A DNA stretch of 64,000 bases from Actinoplanes sichuanensis (GCF_033097365.1 NZ_AP028461.1:1178001-1242000); one strand, 5' to 3'; shown: positions 33,107 through 41,406, counted from the stretch's first letter. The notes: generated by a model not told the origin, from the sequence alone. Translations and numbers: made by a program.

Positions 33107-33757
33107 GTGACGAAGCTCCTCCTCTCCCTGCACGTCCTGGCGGCCATCATCGCCATCGGCCCGGTGACCGTGGCAGCCAGCATGTTCCCCGCCGTCGCCC
33201 GCCAGGCCACCCGAACTCCCGGCCCCCGGACCGCCCCCGCGCCCGTCACCCGAGCCGAGTCTGCTCCGGGTACTCGTGCCGCCCCTGTTCCCGATACCCG
33301 AGCCGCGCTCGCGTCGGGCGACCGGACCGCCTTCGGGTCGGATGCGCGGGCCGCGTCTGCGTCCGGTGCTGGGGCCGAGTCTGGGTCGGATGCGCGGGTC
33401 GAGTCTGCGTCCGGCGCCCTACCCGAGGCCGGATCGGAGGCTGAGGGCGGCGAACGGCTGCGGCTGCTGCATCGGATCTGTCGTGTCTATGGCGTGGTCG
33501 GGGTGGCTGTGCCGGTCTTCGGGCTGGCCACCGCGAGCAGTCTCGGCGTTCTCGGCGACACCTGGCTGCTGACCTCGATCGCCCTCACCGTAGCCGCGGC
33601 GTTGATCCTGAGTCTGCTGATCGTTCCCGGTCAGCGGCGTGCACTTGTCGACGGTCGGGCGGGTCGGCTCGGGATGTACACCGGGATCTTCAACCTGTTG
33701 TGGGCGACCGTCACCGTCTTGATGATCGTGCGACCCGGCTCGACGACGGGAGCCTGA
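33107..33757 (+). CDS. Membrane protein (DUF2269-like) with expanded low-complexity loop
   Basis: This is a 216-residue membrane protein. The first helix (L-H-V-L-A-A-I-I-A-I-G-P-V-T-V) and the later helices (about 128-150, 155-178, 190-212) resemble small DUF2269-type membrane proteins. Between helices one and two is an unusual insert (about 33-120) rich in Ala, Ser, Asp, Arg and Pro with repeated S-D-A-R-x-x-S-A-S-G-A. At the DNA level a 48-bp repeat (33335 and 33383) underlies part of it. The insert must form a loop of low structure. GTG 33107 is divergent from GlxA. Its function is unknown; the family label is tentative. Confidence 0.65.
   Translation: MTKLLLSLHVLAAIIAIGPVTVAASMFPAVARQATRTPGPRTAPAPVTRAESAPGTRAAPVPDTRAALASGDRTAFGSDARAASASGAGAESGSDARVESASGALPEAGSEAEGGERLRLLHRICRVYGVVGVAVPVFGLATASSLGVLGDTWLLTSIALTVAAALILSLLIVPGQRRALVDGRAGRLGMYTGIFNLLWATVTVLMIVRPGSTTGA
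33335..33417. repeat. 48-bp period repeat inside the membrane-protein gene
   Basis: A GGGTCGGATGCGCGGG block followed by GTCTGCGTCCGG occurs at 33335 and 33383, 48 bp apart, in frame. It encodes the repetitive loop of the membrane protein. Confidence 0.8.
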
Positions 33758-33759
33758 CT

Positions 33760-33987
33760 GTGCGTCCGGCCGCATGGGTTGAGTTGATTTCCCTGTCAAT
33801 ACTGTTGATCAATATGTACACCGCACATATTGACGCGATCACATCAATGTGTGGACCGGTGCACGGGTGTGCGTACCTCATCGTCTTGATCTTGGCCTTG
33901 AATCGGACCACCCTGCCGGTGCGCACGCGGCTGCTCGGGTTGATACCCGGTGTCGGCGGTGTTCTCGTGCTTCGACAAACCAGCTGA
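33760..33987 (+). CDS. Small membrane protein (DUF3817-like)
   Basis: This is a 75-residue protein. GTG 33760 begins 2 bp after the previous stop, so the two genes are probably co-expressed. Two hydrophobic segments flank M-C-G-P-V-H-G-C-A-Y, a pattern resembling the G-P-x-H-G core of DUF3817 proteins, and the C-terminus ends I-P-G-V-G-G-V-L-V-L-R as in that family. Lower local GC than its surroundings (ATATTGAC, ATCAATATG) is noticeable. Function unknown. Confidence 0.6.
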   Translation: MRPAAWVELISLSILLINMYTAHIDAITSMCGPVHGCAYLIVLILALNRTTLPVRTRLLGLIPGVGGVLVLRQTS

Positions 33988-34029
33988 CCTGCCGAATCAG
34001 CTGCCTGCCGAATCAGCTGCCTGCCCGAA

Positions 34030-34992
34030 TCAGCTGACCTGGATGATCACGGCGGTGGCGTTGTCGTCGCCGCCCCGGTCCAGCGTTTCGGCCAGTAACT
34101 CCACCACGGTGGTCCGCTCGGTCAGGGCGTCGGCCAGCCGGCGGTCGTGGATCTGGTCGGAGACTCCGTCCGTACACAATAGAAATCGGTCACCTGGACG
34201 CAGGCTGACGTTGAGCAGATCGGGCTCCGGCATGTCCGGATGGCCCGCGTAGCGGGTCAGACGATGCCGATCGCGGTGGGCCTCCCGCGAGTTCGGCGGA
34301 TACCAGCCATTGAGTATGCCCAGCCAGGCCGCCGTGTGGTCGGACGTCAACAGTTCGAAGACACCGTCCCGCAGCCGGTAGGCCCGCGAATCGCCGAGCT
34401 GCACCAGCCACGCCGAACCGTCGATGTCACCGACAAAAGCGGTCAGCGTGCACCCGGTCAACTCGGCGATGCCGCGGCCCGCCGCCCGAACCGCCCGCTG
34501 CACCTCGGCCACCGCGGCCCGCAACACCGCCGGTCCGATTGAGCCCGCCGGTCCGGTTGACCCCGGCGGGCCGGTCCGATCCACCGGTCCCGTTGAGTCC
34601 GGCGGTCCGATCCGACCTGTCGGCCCGTTCCGATCCGGCGGTCCGGCCCGACCTGTCGGCCCGTTCCGATCCGGCGGTCCGGTCCGACCTGTCGGCCCGT
34701 TCCGATCCGGCGGTCCGGTCCGACCTGCCGGGCCGGGCCGGTCCGCCGGTTGGCCGCCGCCTGCCGATCGAGCGTCGGACGCCGTCTCGCGGACGAAGAC
34801 CTCCACCGCCGTGCGTCCCGCGGCCGTGCTTCCCGGACCGTCGCCCATCCCGTCCGCGACCACCGCGAGCGGACGCCCCTGGTCCAGGTGCAGCACGTCG
34901 AAGTTGGCCGGATAGCGGTTACCGACGACGGTTGCCGCCGTCGCGCTGAGCAGTCGTTGCCCGAGAACCCAGTCCGATGCCGTGACCTCCAT
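34030..34992 (-). CDS. PP2C-type Ser/Thr phosphatase with collagen-like insert
   Basis: This 320-residue cytosolic phosphatase has V-V-A-D-G-M-G-D (Asp about 47), V-Q-L-G-D-S-R-A-Y (about 197), L-L-C-T-D-G-V-S-D (about 273) and D-D-N-A-T-A (about 311), the four Asp-containing motifs that bind the two metal ions in PP2C enzymes. A roughly 65-residue insert (about 85-150) of G-R-T-G-P-P-D-R-N-G-P-T units interrupts the domain after the first motif. It is divergent from the Ser/Thr kinase at 35039 with 46 bp between starts, so the two likely act as an opposing kinase/phosphatase pair. Confidence 0.9.
   Translation of the reverse strand: MEVTASDWVLGQRLLSATAATVVGNRYPANFDVLHLDQGRPLAVVADGMGDGPGSTAAGRTAVEVFVRETASDARSAGGGQPADRPGPAGRTGPPDRNGPTGRTGPPDRNGPTGRAGPPDRNGPTGRIGPPDSTGPVDRTGPPGSTGPAGSIGPAVLRAAVAEVQRAVRAAGRGIAELTGCTLTAFVGDIDGSAWLVQLGDSRAYRLRDGVFELLTSDHTAAWLGILNGWYPPNSREAHRDRHRLTRYAGHPDMPEPDLLNVSLRPGDRFLLCTDGVSDQIHDRRLADALTERTTVVELLAETLDRGGDDNATAVIIQVS
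34530..34750. repeat. 36-bp tandem repeats inside the phosphatase gene
   Basis: Nearly identical 36-bp units start at 34613, 34649 and 34685, with degenerate copies on both sides (about 34530-34750). Read on the minus strand they encode 12-residue Gly/Pro-rich units. The period preserves the frame. Confidence 0.9.
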
Positions 34993-35038
34993 GACCGAAG
35001 GTTAGATCGCCGGCCGATGTGCGGTAGGTTGCCAACCC

Positions 35039-37009
35039 GTGGCAGATCCACTGCGCCCCACCGATCCCCGGTCGATAGGCCGTTATCGGACACTGCGCCG
35101 GCTCGGTGCGGGCGGGATGGGATCCGTGTACCTGGCCGAGGACCCGGCCGGGCGGCTCGTCGCGGTCAAGGTCATCCGCCCGGAGTACGCGCACGAGCCC
35201 GAATATCGCGCCCGGTTCCGCAGTGAGGTCAACCGGGCCCGCGAGGTGCCGCCGTTCTGCACAGCCGAGGTGCTCGACGCCGACCCGGATCACGAGACGC
35301 CGTACCTGGTCGTCGAATATGTCGACGGCCCGAGCCTGGACGAGGTCGTCGCCGACCAGGGGCCGCTTGCCGGTGGCAGCCTGCACGGTGTGGCCGTCGG
35401 GGTGGCGGCCGCGCTGGCCGCCATCCATGGCGCCGGTGTCGTCCACCGCGACCTGAAACCGCGCAACGTGCTGTTCGCACTGGGCACGCCGAAGGTGATC
35501 GATTTCGGTATCGCCCGGCCGCTCGACCCGACGAGTTTCCACACCCGCGCGGATCAGGTGGTCGGAACGCTCGCCTACATGGCCCCGGAACGTCTCGACG
35601 TGGAGACCGACCGGCTGCCCACCCCCGCCGTCGACGTGTTCGCCTGGGGCGCGGTCGTCACGTTCGCCGGCACCGGCCGTACCCCGTTCGGCGGCGACAG
35701 CCCGGCGGTGACCGCCGCCCGCATCCTCACCCAGCCGCCACGGGTCGGTGACCTGCCGCCTTATCTGGCCGAACTCGTCGCCGCCGCGCTGGAGAAGGAG
35801 CCGGAGAACCGGCCCACCGCCCCGGAACTCCTCGACCGCCTGCTCGTCACCGGAGCACCGAGCGCGCCACCGCTGCCGGTCGAGTTGCAGCGGTCCGCCG
35901 AGGCCGCCCAGCAGTCCGGCCGGTTCGACACCGGTCCCCGCAAACGCCCGGCCCGCCGCCGGTTGGCGGTGTTCGCGGCCGCCGCGGCGGTCGTCTCGGT
36001 GGCCGTGGCCGGTGGGATCTCCCTACGGCCGACGTCCTCCGAACCGGCACCACCGGCCGCGCCCACGGCGGTCACCGGCCCGGCGGTGTTCGACGCGTTG
36101 CAGACCGACAGTCTCTTCACCACCGCGAAGACCCAGGACGGGCGCTGCGCCTACGCCGGCGGATTGCGGGTGACGGCGACCTCCGACAACGCCATGATGT
36201 GTGGCGAGTATCAGCGGATCGTCTTCCCGCCCAGCCAGAACGTCAGCGTGCGGGCCGTGCTCGGCGACGGGAAGTCCTGTGCCGTGGTCGGTTTCCGGGC
36301 CGAGGGCGAGGAGTTCTTCCCGGACGCCTACCAGGTCGCCGTATGCCCGACCCGGGTGAGCCTGGCCGCGAGTTTCGACGGTGACGAGTCACCGATCGCC
36401 GGTCTGCCCCGGGCCACGAGCAGCGGGACCGAACACCTCATCCAGGTCGTCGTCGGCGAACGGGAAGCCACCGTCAGCATCGACGGCGAGGCCGTCCTGA
36501 CCGGGCCGCTCGATGAGCCTTCGCTGGTCAGTGGCCGGGTGCTGCTCGGCGCGTCCGGCGGCACGGTCACCTACACCGACGCGCAGTTGCGCTCCGGCAC
36601 CGATCCGGCGACACCTCGTACACCCGAATTCCTCACCGGCGACGCCGAACTGGTCGCCGCCATGCACATGGTCTACGACAAGGGCCGGGTCGCGATCGCC
36701 GAACCGGCCGAATATCCGACGGGCGCCGAATACTGCCGGCGGGTCGCGCTGAACTCTCCCAAATGCGACAGCAAGTACGTCCCGGTGGGCAGCGGCCTCC
36801 AGGTCAGCCTGCCGATCGCCGCCCGGCCGAAATACCTCGACTTCCGGCCGAACCAGCGCAAATGCACCGACCCGGCGACACTGGCCGGGACCTGCCAGGT
36901 GAGTTTCAGCGACTTCTCCACCGTCTACGACGAGCCGTCACCGTTTCCGGCCCTGGTCACCATCCGCGGTGGCAAGGTCACGGCGGTCGCCCGGATCAAC
37001 CTCCACTGA
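35039..37009 (+). CDS. Transmembrane Ser/Thr protein kinase (PknB-like)
   Basis: This is a 656-residue protein. The kinase domain (about 12-270) has G-A-G-G-M-G (23-28), catalytic Lys44 in V-A-V-K, H-R-D-L-K-P (Asp137) and D-F-G (154-156). A juxtamembrane linker leads to one membrane helix (about 307-328). The roughly 325-residue external part is not PASTA; it has a lectin/LamG-like beta pattern at about 340-520 and then a Cys-containing C-terminal segment (S-P-K-C, R-K-C-T, G-T-C-Q), so it may bind a surface ligand. GTG 35039 is the start. Kinase-domain similarity to the protein at 54123-55850 is high; the external parts differ. Confidence 0.92.
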   Translation: MADPLRPTDPRSIGRYRTLRRLGAGGMGSVYLAEDPAGRLVAVKVIRPEYAHEPEYRARFRSEVNRAREVPPFCTAEVLDADPDHETPYLVVEYVDGPSLDEVVADQGPLAGGSLHGVAVGVAAALAAIHGAGVVHRDLKPRNVLFALGTPKVIDFGIARPLDPTSFHTRADQVVGTLAYMAPERLDVETDRLPTPAVDVFAWGAVVTFAGTGRTPFGGDSPAVTAARILTQPPRVGDLPPYLAELVAAALEKEPENRPTAPELLDRLLVTGAPSAPPLPVELQRSAEAAQQSGRFDTGPRKRPARRRLAVFAAAAAVVSVAVAGGISLRPTSSEPAPPAAPTAVTGPAVFDALQTDSLFTTAKTQDGRCAYAGGLRVTATSDNAMMCGEYQRIVFPPSQNVSVRAVLGDGKSCAVVGFRAEGEEFFPDAYQVAVCPTRVSLAASFDGDESPIAGLPRATSSGTEHLIQVVVGEREATVSIDGEAVLTGPLDEPSLVSGRVLLGASGGTVTYTDAQLRSGTDPATPRTPEFLTGDAELVAAMHMVYDKGRVAIAEPAEYPTGAEYCRRVALNSPKCDSKYVPVGSGLQVSLPIAARPKYLDFRPNQRKCTDPATLAGTCQVSFSDFSTVYDEPSPFPALVTIRGGKVTAVARINLH

Positions 37010-37103
37010 CCCTGATTTCGCAGGTCAGCGGTGCTCCCGCCGAAAGTGTCATACCCCGGCGATAGCGTTCGCGCATCAGGTTCGGGCAGTGAGGGGAGGC
37101 CGG

Positions 37104-37421
37104 ATGTACCGGCAGGGTGACGTGCTGATCATTCCGGTCGCGGAGACCGAGGTGCCGGCGAGTGCGCCGGTTCCCCGCGACCGCCGGGGCCGGATGGTGC
37201 TGGCCCGGGGCGAGGCGACCGGGCACGCCCACGTCGTCGGCGGGCCGGGGTTGCAACTGGTCGCCGACCTCGACGATCCGGATGCCATGTTCATCGAGGT
37301 GCCGTCGCACGGCCGGGTGACCCACGAGGAGCACGGGCCGATCTCGCTGCCCGCCGGCCACTACCGGGTGGTGCGTCAGCGGGAGTACATCCCGGGCGCT
37401 TTCCGCCCGGTCGCGGACTGA
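37104..37421 (+). CDS. Small hypothetical protein linked to DUF6745 gene
   Basis: This 105-residue protein begins M-Y-R-Q-G-D-V-L-I-I-P-V at ATG 37104, behind GAGGGGAGG. The conserved-looking core G-E-A-T-G-H-A-H-V-V and the C-terminal L-P-A-G-H-Y-R-V-V-R-Q-R-E-Y form a compact beta protein; the His-rich G-H-A-H could bind metal. I associate this small protein with DUF6745 proteins in actinobacteria, and the DUF6745 gene follows after a repeat-filled gap. Function unknown. Confidence 0.75.
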   Translation: MYRQGDVLIIPVAETEVPASAPVPRDRRGRMVLARGEATGHAHVVGGPGLQLVADLDDPDAMFIEVPSHGRVTHEEHGPISLPAGHYRVVRQREYIPGAFRPVAD

Positions 37422-37527
37422 CCTGGCGTTCTGACGAATCGTTCGGTTCCTGGTCCGGCCGCCGTGTGCGGTCGCTGGTTGTGGTTGCCGACTTCAGCCG
37501 TGGGCCTCGGCCGCTGTTTTCGGCCGC

Positions 37528-37672
37528 CAGCTTGGTCGGTTGGTCTCGGACGGCTTGGTCGGTTTCGGTCGCCGGCGTGGTCGGTTGGTTTCGGTCGTTG
37601 GTTCGGTCGCTGTTTCGGTTGTCGGCGTGGTCGGTTGGTTTCGGTCATAGGTTCGGTTACTGGTTACGGCCG
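37528..37672. repeat. Three ~50-bp G/T-rich repeats before the DUF6745 gene
   Basis: Copies starting near 37528, 37573 and 37623 share GGTCGGTTGGTTTCGGTC. The last two are 50 bp apart and align over most of their length. The 283-bp gap between the small gene and the DUF6745 gene contains little else; the DUF6745 ribosome site (AAAGGAGCGGG) follows the array. Confidence 0.8.
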
Positions 37673-37704
37673 CGGGTTTCGGTTGCGGTTGAAAGGAGCG
37701 GGAA

Positions 37705-39099
37705 ATGAAGCTGAGCCACGCCCAGGAGGCGATGGCTGCCGCCATCGAGGACCAATGGTTGGCCGCCGCGGTCCAGACCGGCGATGCGGCACGTGCGGCT
37801 GCCGAAGAGGGGGTACGGGACTCGTATCGCCTGGCCGGACTTGAGGTTCCCGACCGGATCTACTGGTTCGGGTCACCGCGCGCCGGGGCGGTGGCGATGG
37901 CGTTGCTCTCCGGCCGCCTGCCGATTCCCGCAGCGACCCGGCCAACGGTGTCCTCTCCGGACGTCGAGGCGTTCCCTTCGCCGCCGACCGCCGTCGCCGA
38001 AGCATCTCCCGCAGCGGCGCGTCCCGCGTCGGCGGCTACTGATGGTGGAGCGCCTCCCGGTGTGGCGTCTGGCGAGTCGGCGGCGGGTGGAGCGCCTCCC
38101 GCCGCGGCGTCGTCCGAACGGGTGGCCGCTGGTGTCGGGGTGGGCTCCGGATCGTCGGCGGCCGAGGCCGGAGTTCCCGAGTGGGTCGCTGAGGTCTGTG
38201 CTGAGCTGCGGCTTCAGGGCTGGACACCGGGGGAGACCGCCGGCCCGTCGCTGCGGCGGCGAGTGCGGACCGAGCCGTGGGCGGCCGCGCGCAAGGCCGC
38301 CGTGGAAGCGCTCGGTAACGACGGGTGGGCGCAGCTCAGTGCGGCAGCCGGCCGCCGTTCGTGGGGCCTGGTGATGGATCTGATCGCCGGGCGGCTTCGG
38401 TTGCGCCTCGGCGAGGATCTGGCGGCGGCTTTCCCGGGTGACGACAGCCGTGCCGCGCGGATGCCGGTGCTCGACGCGATCTACGGTCAGTACGACGGCC
38501 CCTGGCTGTCCACCTTCGAGGCGGCCGATCGGCTGTGCCCGGAGGCTGGGCTGATGACCGGCCTGGCGGGTCTGGCCGAGGTGGCCCGGCATGCCGGCTG
38601 GTGGTGGGCGAATGAGAAGGTCGCCGTCCTGACCGAGCGCCCGTCGGCGCTGACCCGCGACAATGTCGGCCGGCTGCACCGGGGTGAGGGCGCGGCACTG
38701 GAGTTCCCGGACGGCTATGGCCTCTGGGCCTGGCGCGGCATGCCGATCCCACCCGAACTGGCCTCCGAGTTGCCGACCCTGACCGTCACCCGGATCCGCC
38801 ACGAGAACAACGCCGAGATCCGGCGGGTGATGCTGGAGCACTACGGCTATGACCGCTACCTCCGCGACGCCGGTGCCCGGAAGATGGGTTCCGACGAGAC
38901 GGGCACGTTGTGGTATCTCGATCTCCCCGGCGACGAGCCCCTGGTCATGGTCGAGGTCGTCAATTCCACCCCGGAGCCGGACGGCACGAGCCGTATCTAC
39001 TGGCTGCGAGTCCCGCCTCGCACCAGAAGCGCCCGGGAGGGTGTCGCCTGGACATTCGGCCTGACCGCCGAGGAGTACCAGCCGATGATCCAGACCTGA
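37705..39099 (+). CDS. DUF6745 domain protein with low-complexity segment
   Basis: This is a 464-residue cytosolic protein. Residues about 85-150 form an Ala/Pro/Ser-rich segment (repeated G-G-A-P-P-x-x-A) that splits a helical N-terminus. The C-terminal half has W-W-W-A-N-E-K, G-Y-G-L-W-A-W-R-G-M-P-I-P and I-R-R-V-M-L-E-H-Y-G-Y-D-R-Y, features I associate with DUF6745, which is related to leucine-rich-repeat-associated proteins. It ends V-A-W-T-F-G-L-T-A-E-E-Y. No catalytic site is assigned. ATG 37705 follows GGAGCGGG. Confidence 0.75.
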   Translation: MKLSHAQEAMAAAIEDQWLAAAVQTGDAARAAAEEGVRDSYRLAGLEVPDRIYWFGSPRAGAVAMALLSGRLPIPAATRPTVSSPDVEAFPSPPTAVAEASPAAARPASAATDGGAPPGVASGESAAGGAPPAAASSERVAAGVGVGSGSSAAEAGVPEWVAEVCAELRLQGWTPGETAGPSLRRRVRTEPWAAARKAAVEALGNDGWAQLSAAAGRRSWGLVMDLIAGRLRLRLGEDLAAAFPGDDSRAARMPVLDAIYGQYDGPWLSTFEAADRLCPEAGLMTGLAGLAEVARHAGWWWANEKVAVLTERPSALTRDNVGRLHRGEGAALEFPDGYGLWAWRGMPIPPELASELPTLTVTRIRHENNAEIRRVMLEHYGYDRYLRDAGARKMGSDETGTLWYLDLPGDEPLVMVEVVNSTPEPDGTSRIYWLRVPPRTRSAREGVAWTFGLTAEEYQPMIQT

Positions 39100-39109
39100 C
39101 CGCCCTCGG

Positions 39110-39133
39110 CCCCGACCGGTCATCCGGTCGGGG
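39110..39133. terminator. Bidirectional terminator between DUF6745 and STM4011 genes
   Basis: CCCCGACCGG-TCAT-CCGGTCGGGG is a perfect 10-bp hairpin between two convergent stops (39099 and 39134). Confidence 0.8.
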
Positions 39134-40108
39134 TCAGGGCCAGACTGCGGGGATGCGTTCGAGGAGCCCGTCGGTGTAGACGTCCCGCAGGCCCAGCGGC
39201 TTCAGGTGGACATAGCCGATGTGGCAGTCGCAGAGGGCGTTCGTACAGGAGCGGGGCTGGAGTGCCGCCCGCCACGTGCCGTCGTACAGATTGCCGATCG
39301 GTGTCTTGATGAAGTGGCATCGACGGACCGTGCCGTCACCGAGGACCGAGATCGCGGTCTCACCGGCGTGACACGGCAGGCCGAGCGACGGATGTGGTCG
39401 CACACTGTCGCCGAACCGTGGATCCAGGGCGGTCCACAGCCGTTCCTCCTCGGATGTGTACACGTGCCCCTCGGCGGCGTTGACCCACAGGTAGACCTCG
39501 GGCGGCAGCGCGTCCCGCAACGCCACCGCCTCCGCATGGTGTCCGGGTAGCCCGACCACGCCGACCGAGAAACGAACGCCGAGAGCGAGCAGTTCCCGGC
39601 ATCGGGCCAGGAACCGTTCCCGCGTGACCTGGCCCGGGTGGTAGGTCGCCCACAGCGCCGCCACCCGTGGATCGGCTTCGGCCAGCCAGCCGGTGCGGGC
39701 GGCCAGGTTCGTCTGGATCGCGACCCGGGCCACGTGCGGCAGGTGTGACAGCCGGACGATGGCATCCCGGTACCAGGACCGGGTCAAGCCCTCGCCCCAC
39801 GGCGTGAACAGCACCGACAACCGCCGGTCGGTGGTCGCCTCCACCCAGTCGGCGAAGCGTTCCAGGTCGGCCCGGTCGGCACGCAACAGCTCCGGCGGAT
39901 CCACCCTCTTCGCGAACGGGCAATACGGACAGTCGTAGTTGCAGCTGGCCAGCGGTCCCCGATAGAGGACGTAGAGGTCGTCCCGGCGCTCGTCCAACAC
40001 GGAAAGGCCGTCGGGCACCGCCGGGCGGTCCAGCGCCGGGTGGGCCGGCATCGGGTGGCTCAGCACCGGAAGGAGCGGCCGGCCCGCGGGTTCGAGGTGG
40101 CCGGTCAT
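39134..40108 (-). CDS. STM4011-family radical SAM protein
   Basis: This is a 324-residue protein and the last gene of a five-gene operon. The radical SAM [4Fe-4S] motif C-N-Y-D-C-P-Y-C gives Cys56, Cys60 and Cys63. Further Cys residues near the C-terminus (L-P-C-H-A-G-E, R-R-C-H-F, S-C-T-N-A-L-C-D-C-H) look like a SPASM-type auxiliary cluster site, used by many peptide- or protein-modifying radical SAM enzymes. G-D-G-T-V-R-R-C-H is also typical of SPASM regions. ATG 40108 overlaps the previous stop (ATGA). The family is named from a Salmonella locus; I know of no assigned reaction. Confidence 0.88.
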   Translation of the reverse strand: MTGHLEPAGRPLLPVLSHPMPAHPALDRPAVPDGLSVLDERRDDLYVLYRGPLASCNYDCPYCPFAKRVDPPELLRADRADLERFADWVEATTDRRLSVLFTPWGEGLTRSWYRDAIVRLSHLPHVARVAIQTNLAARTGWLAEADPRVAALWATYHPGQVTRERFLARCRELLALGVRFSVGVVGLPGHHAEAVALRDALPPEVYLWVNAAEGHVYTSEEERLWTALDPRFGDSVRPHPSLGLPCHAGETAISVLGDGTVRRCHFIKTPIGNLYDGTWRAALQPRSCTNALCDCHIGYVHLKPLGLRDVYTDGLLERIPAVWP

Positions 40109-41406
40109 CGTGGTACGTACATTCCCATCGCCTCGCGCACCTCGCCGGAGACCAGCCACGGGCCGATCGCGTCCGAGTGGTCCAGACCGGCCGGGGTGAG
40201 AACCGCCCGGGCGTCGTCCAGCCAGCCACGATCGACCAATTCGCGGAGCTGGGGAAAGTCGCCGGTGTGGTCGGTGCCGAACCGCTCCCGGTAGGCGTTC
40301 GCGTCGACACCCTCGGCCCGTAGCAGGGACTTGAGCAACCACCGGCGCCGCTGCTCGACCTCATCGAGGTGAAAACCGAACTCCGCGTACCGGAAATCGT
40401 CCGCGGGCCGGGAGAGGTAATCGGTGAGAACCGCGCGGACCTCGGGCACCGCCACCGCGTAATCGAACGAGTAGTGCAGGGTCTTCGTGTACGACCGGGC
40501 GCCGCAGCCCAGCCCGACCATGCCGTCGTCCTGGCAGCAGTAGTCGGGACCGTCCGGAACCGGCGCGTCGACCCGGCGGAACTGACGCATCGAATGCCGC
40601 ACATAACCGCTGCTGGTGAGCACGTCGACGGCCTGCCGGTACAGGTCGAGGCGCTGGCGGTCCCAGTCGGCGCGGGCGTGGGCGCGCCGGCCCAGCCCGG
40701 TCAGTGGTCGCACGTACAACGGATACAGGTACAGCTCCTCGGGCCGCCAGCGCAGCGCCTCGTCGAGCGAGTGCTGCCAGGTCTGCGCGGTCTGCCCGTC
40801 GATGCCGTAGATCAGGTCGATGTTGAGAACCGGGATCCGGGCGTCGCGGATCGTCTGAAGCGCGGCCAGCACCTCGTCGAGCCGCTGTGGTCGCCCGGCG
40901 GCACGCGCTTCGGTGTCGAGGAAACTTTGCACGCCGATGCTGATCCGGGTGGTCCCGTGCCCGGCCAGCACCGCCAGCCGATCCGGGGTGGCGGTGGCCG
41001 GTGACGTCTCCACCGACAGCGGAACCGGCCCGGCCCCGAAGACGCCGGTGACGATGTCGAACAGTTCCTCGAGCTCGGCGGCGGTGAGGTAGGTGGGGGT
41101 GCCACCGCCGATCGCCAGGCGGGAGAACGACGCCGCCGGGCCGAGCGATTCACCGACCGCGACCGCCTGCCGGCGCAGTTGGGCGAGGTAGGCGGTGACC
41201 TGCTCGTCGGGTGGGTTGGCTCGGGTGAACAGGTTGCAGAAGCCGCAGCGCATCTCACAGAACGGCAGGTGCACATACCCGAAGAGGGAATCCGGTGGCT
41301 CGTCGGCCCAGACGTCGCGCAGCAGCGGGCGGGGTTCGAGGCGACGGTAGGCGGTCTTGTGCGGATAGGCGTAGAGGTAACCCTGATAGGGGGAGTCGAG
41401 GTTCAC
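40105..41406 (-). CDS. STM4012-family radical SAM protein (HemW-like)
   Basis: This 433-residue protein resembles coproporphyrinogen III dehydrogenase/HemW enzymes. The C-E-M-R-C-G-F-C motif gives Cys50, Cys54 and Cys57, with G-G-G-T-P-T-Y-L and S-V-E-T-S-P as SAM-binding strands and R-I-S-I-G-V-Q-S-F-L as in HemW. The C-terminal HemN-like domain contains G-L-G-C-G-A-R-S-Y. HemW proteins bind heme; whether this one does is unknown. GTG 41406 overlaps the preceding stop (GTGA), and the 3' end overlaps STM4011. Confidence 0.9.
   Translation of the reverse strand: MNLDSPYQGYLYAYPHKTAYRRLEPRPLLRDVWADEPPDSLFGYVHLPFCEMRCGFCNLFTRANPPDEQVTAYLAQLRRQAVAVGESLGPAASFSRLAIGGGTPTYLTAAELEELFDIVTGVFGAGPVPLSVETSPATATPDRLAVLAGHGTTRISIGVQSFLDTEARAAGRPQRLDEVLAALQTIRDARIPVLNIDLIYGIDGQTAQTWQHSLDEALRWRPEELYLYPLYVRPLTGLGRRAHARADWDRQRLDLYRQAVDVLTSSGYVRHSMRQFRRVDAPVPDGPDYCCQDDGMVGLGCGARSYTKTLHYSFDYAVAVPEVRAVLTDYLSRPADDFRYAEFGFHLDEVEQRRRWLLKSLLRAEGVDANAYRERFGTDHTGDFPQLRELVDRGWLDDARAVLTPAGLDHSDAIGPWLVSGEVREAMGMYVPR

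Noticed and set aside
34030..37009. Phosphatase/kinase pair considered as a BREX/Pgl- or Stk2-like defence system
   Set aside because: The kinase is a standard transmembrane sensor kinase and the phosphatase a plain PP2C. No nuclease, methylase or other defence gene is linked.
37006..37028. CTGACC...GGTCAG hairpin after the kinase at 35039
   Set aside because: The stem is only six pairs with an 11-base loop and includes the stop codon, so it is too weak to list as a terminator.
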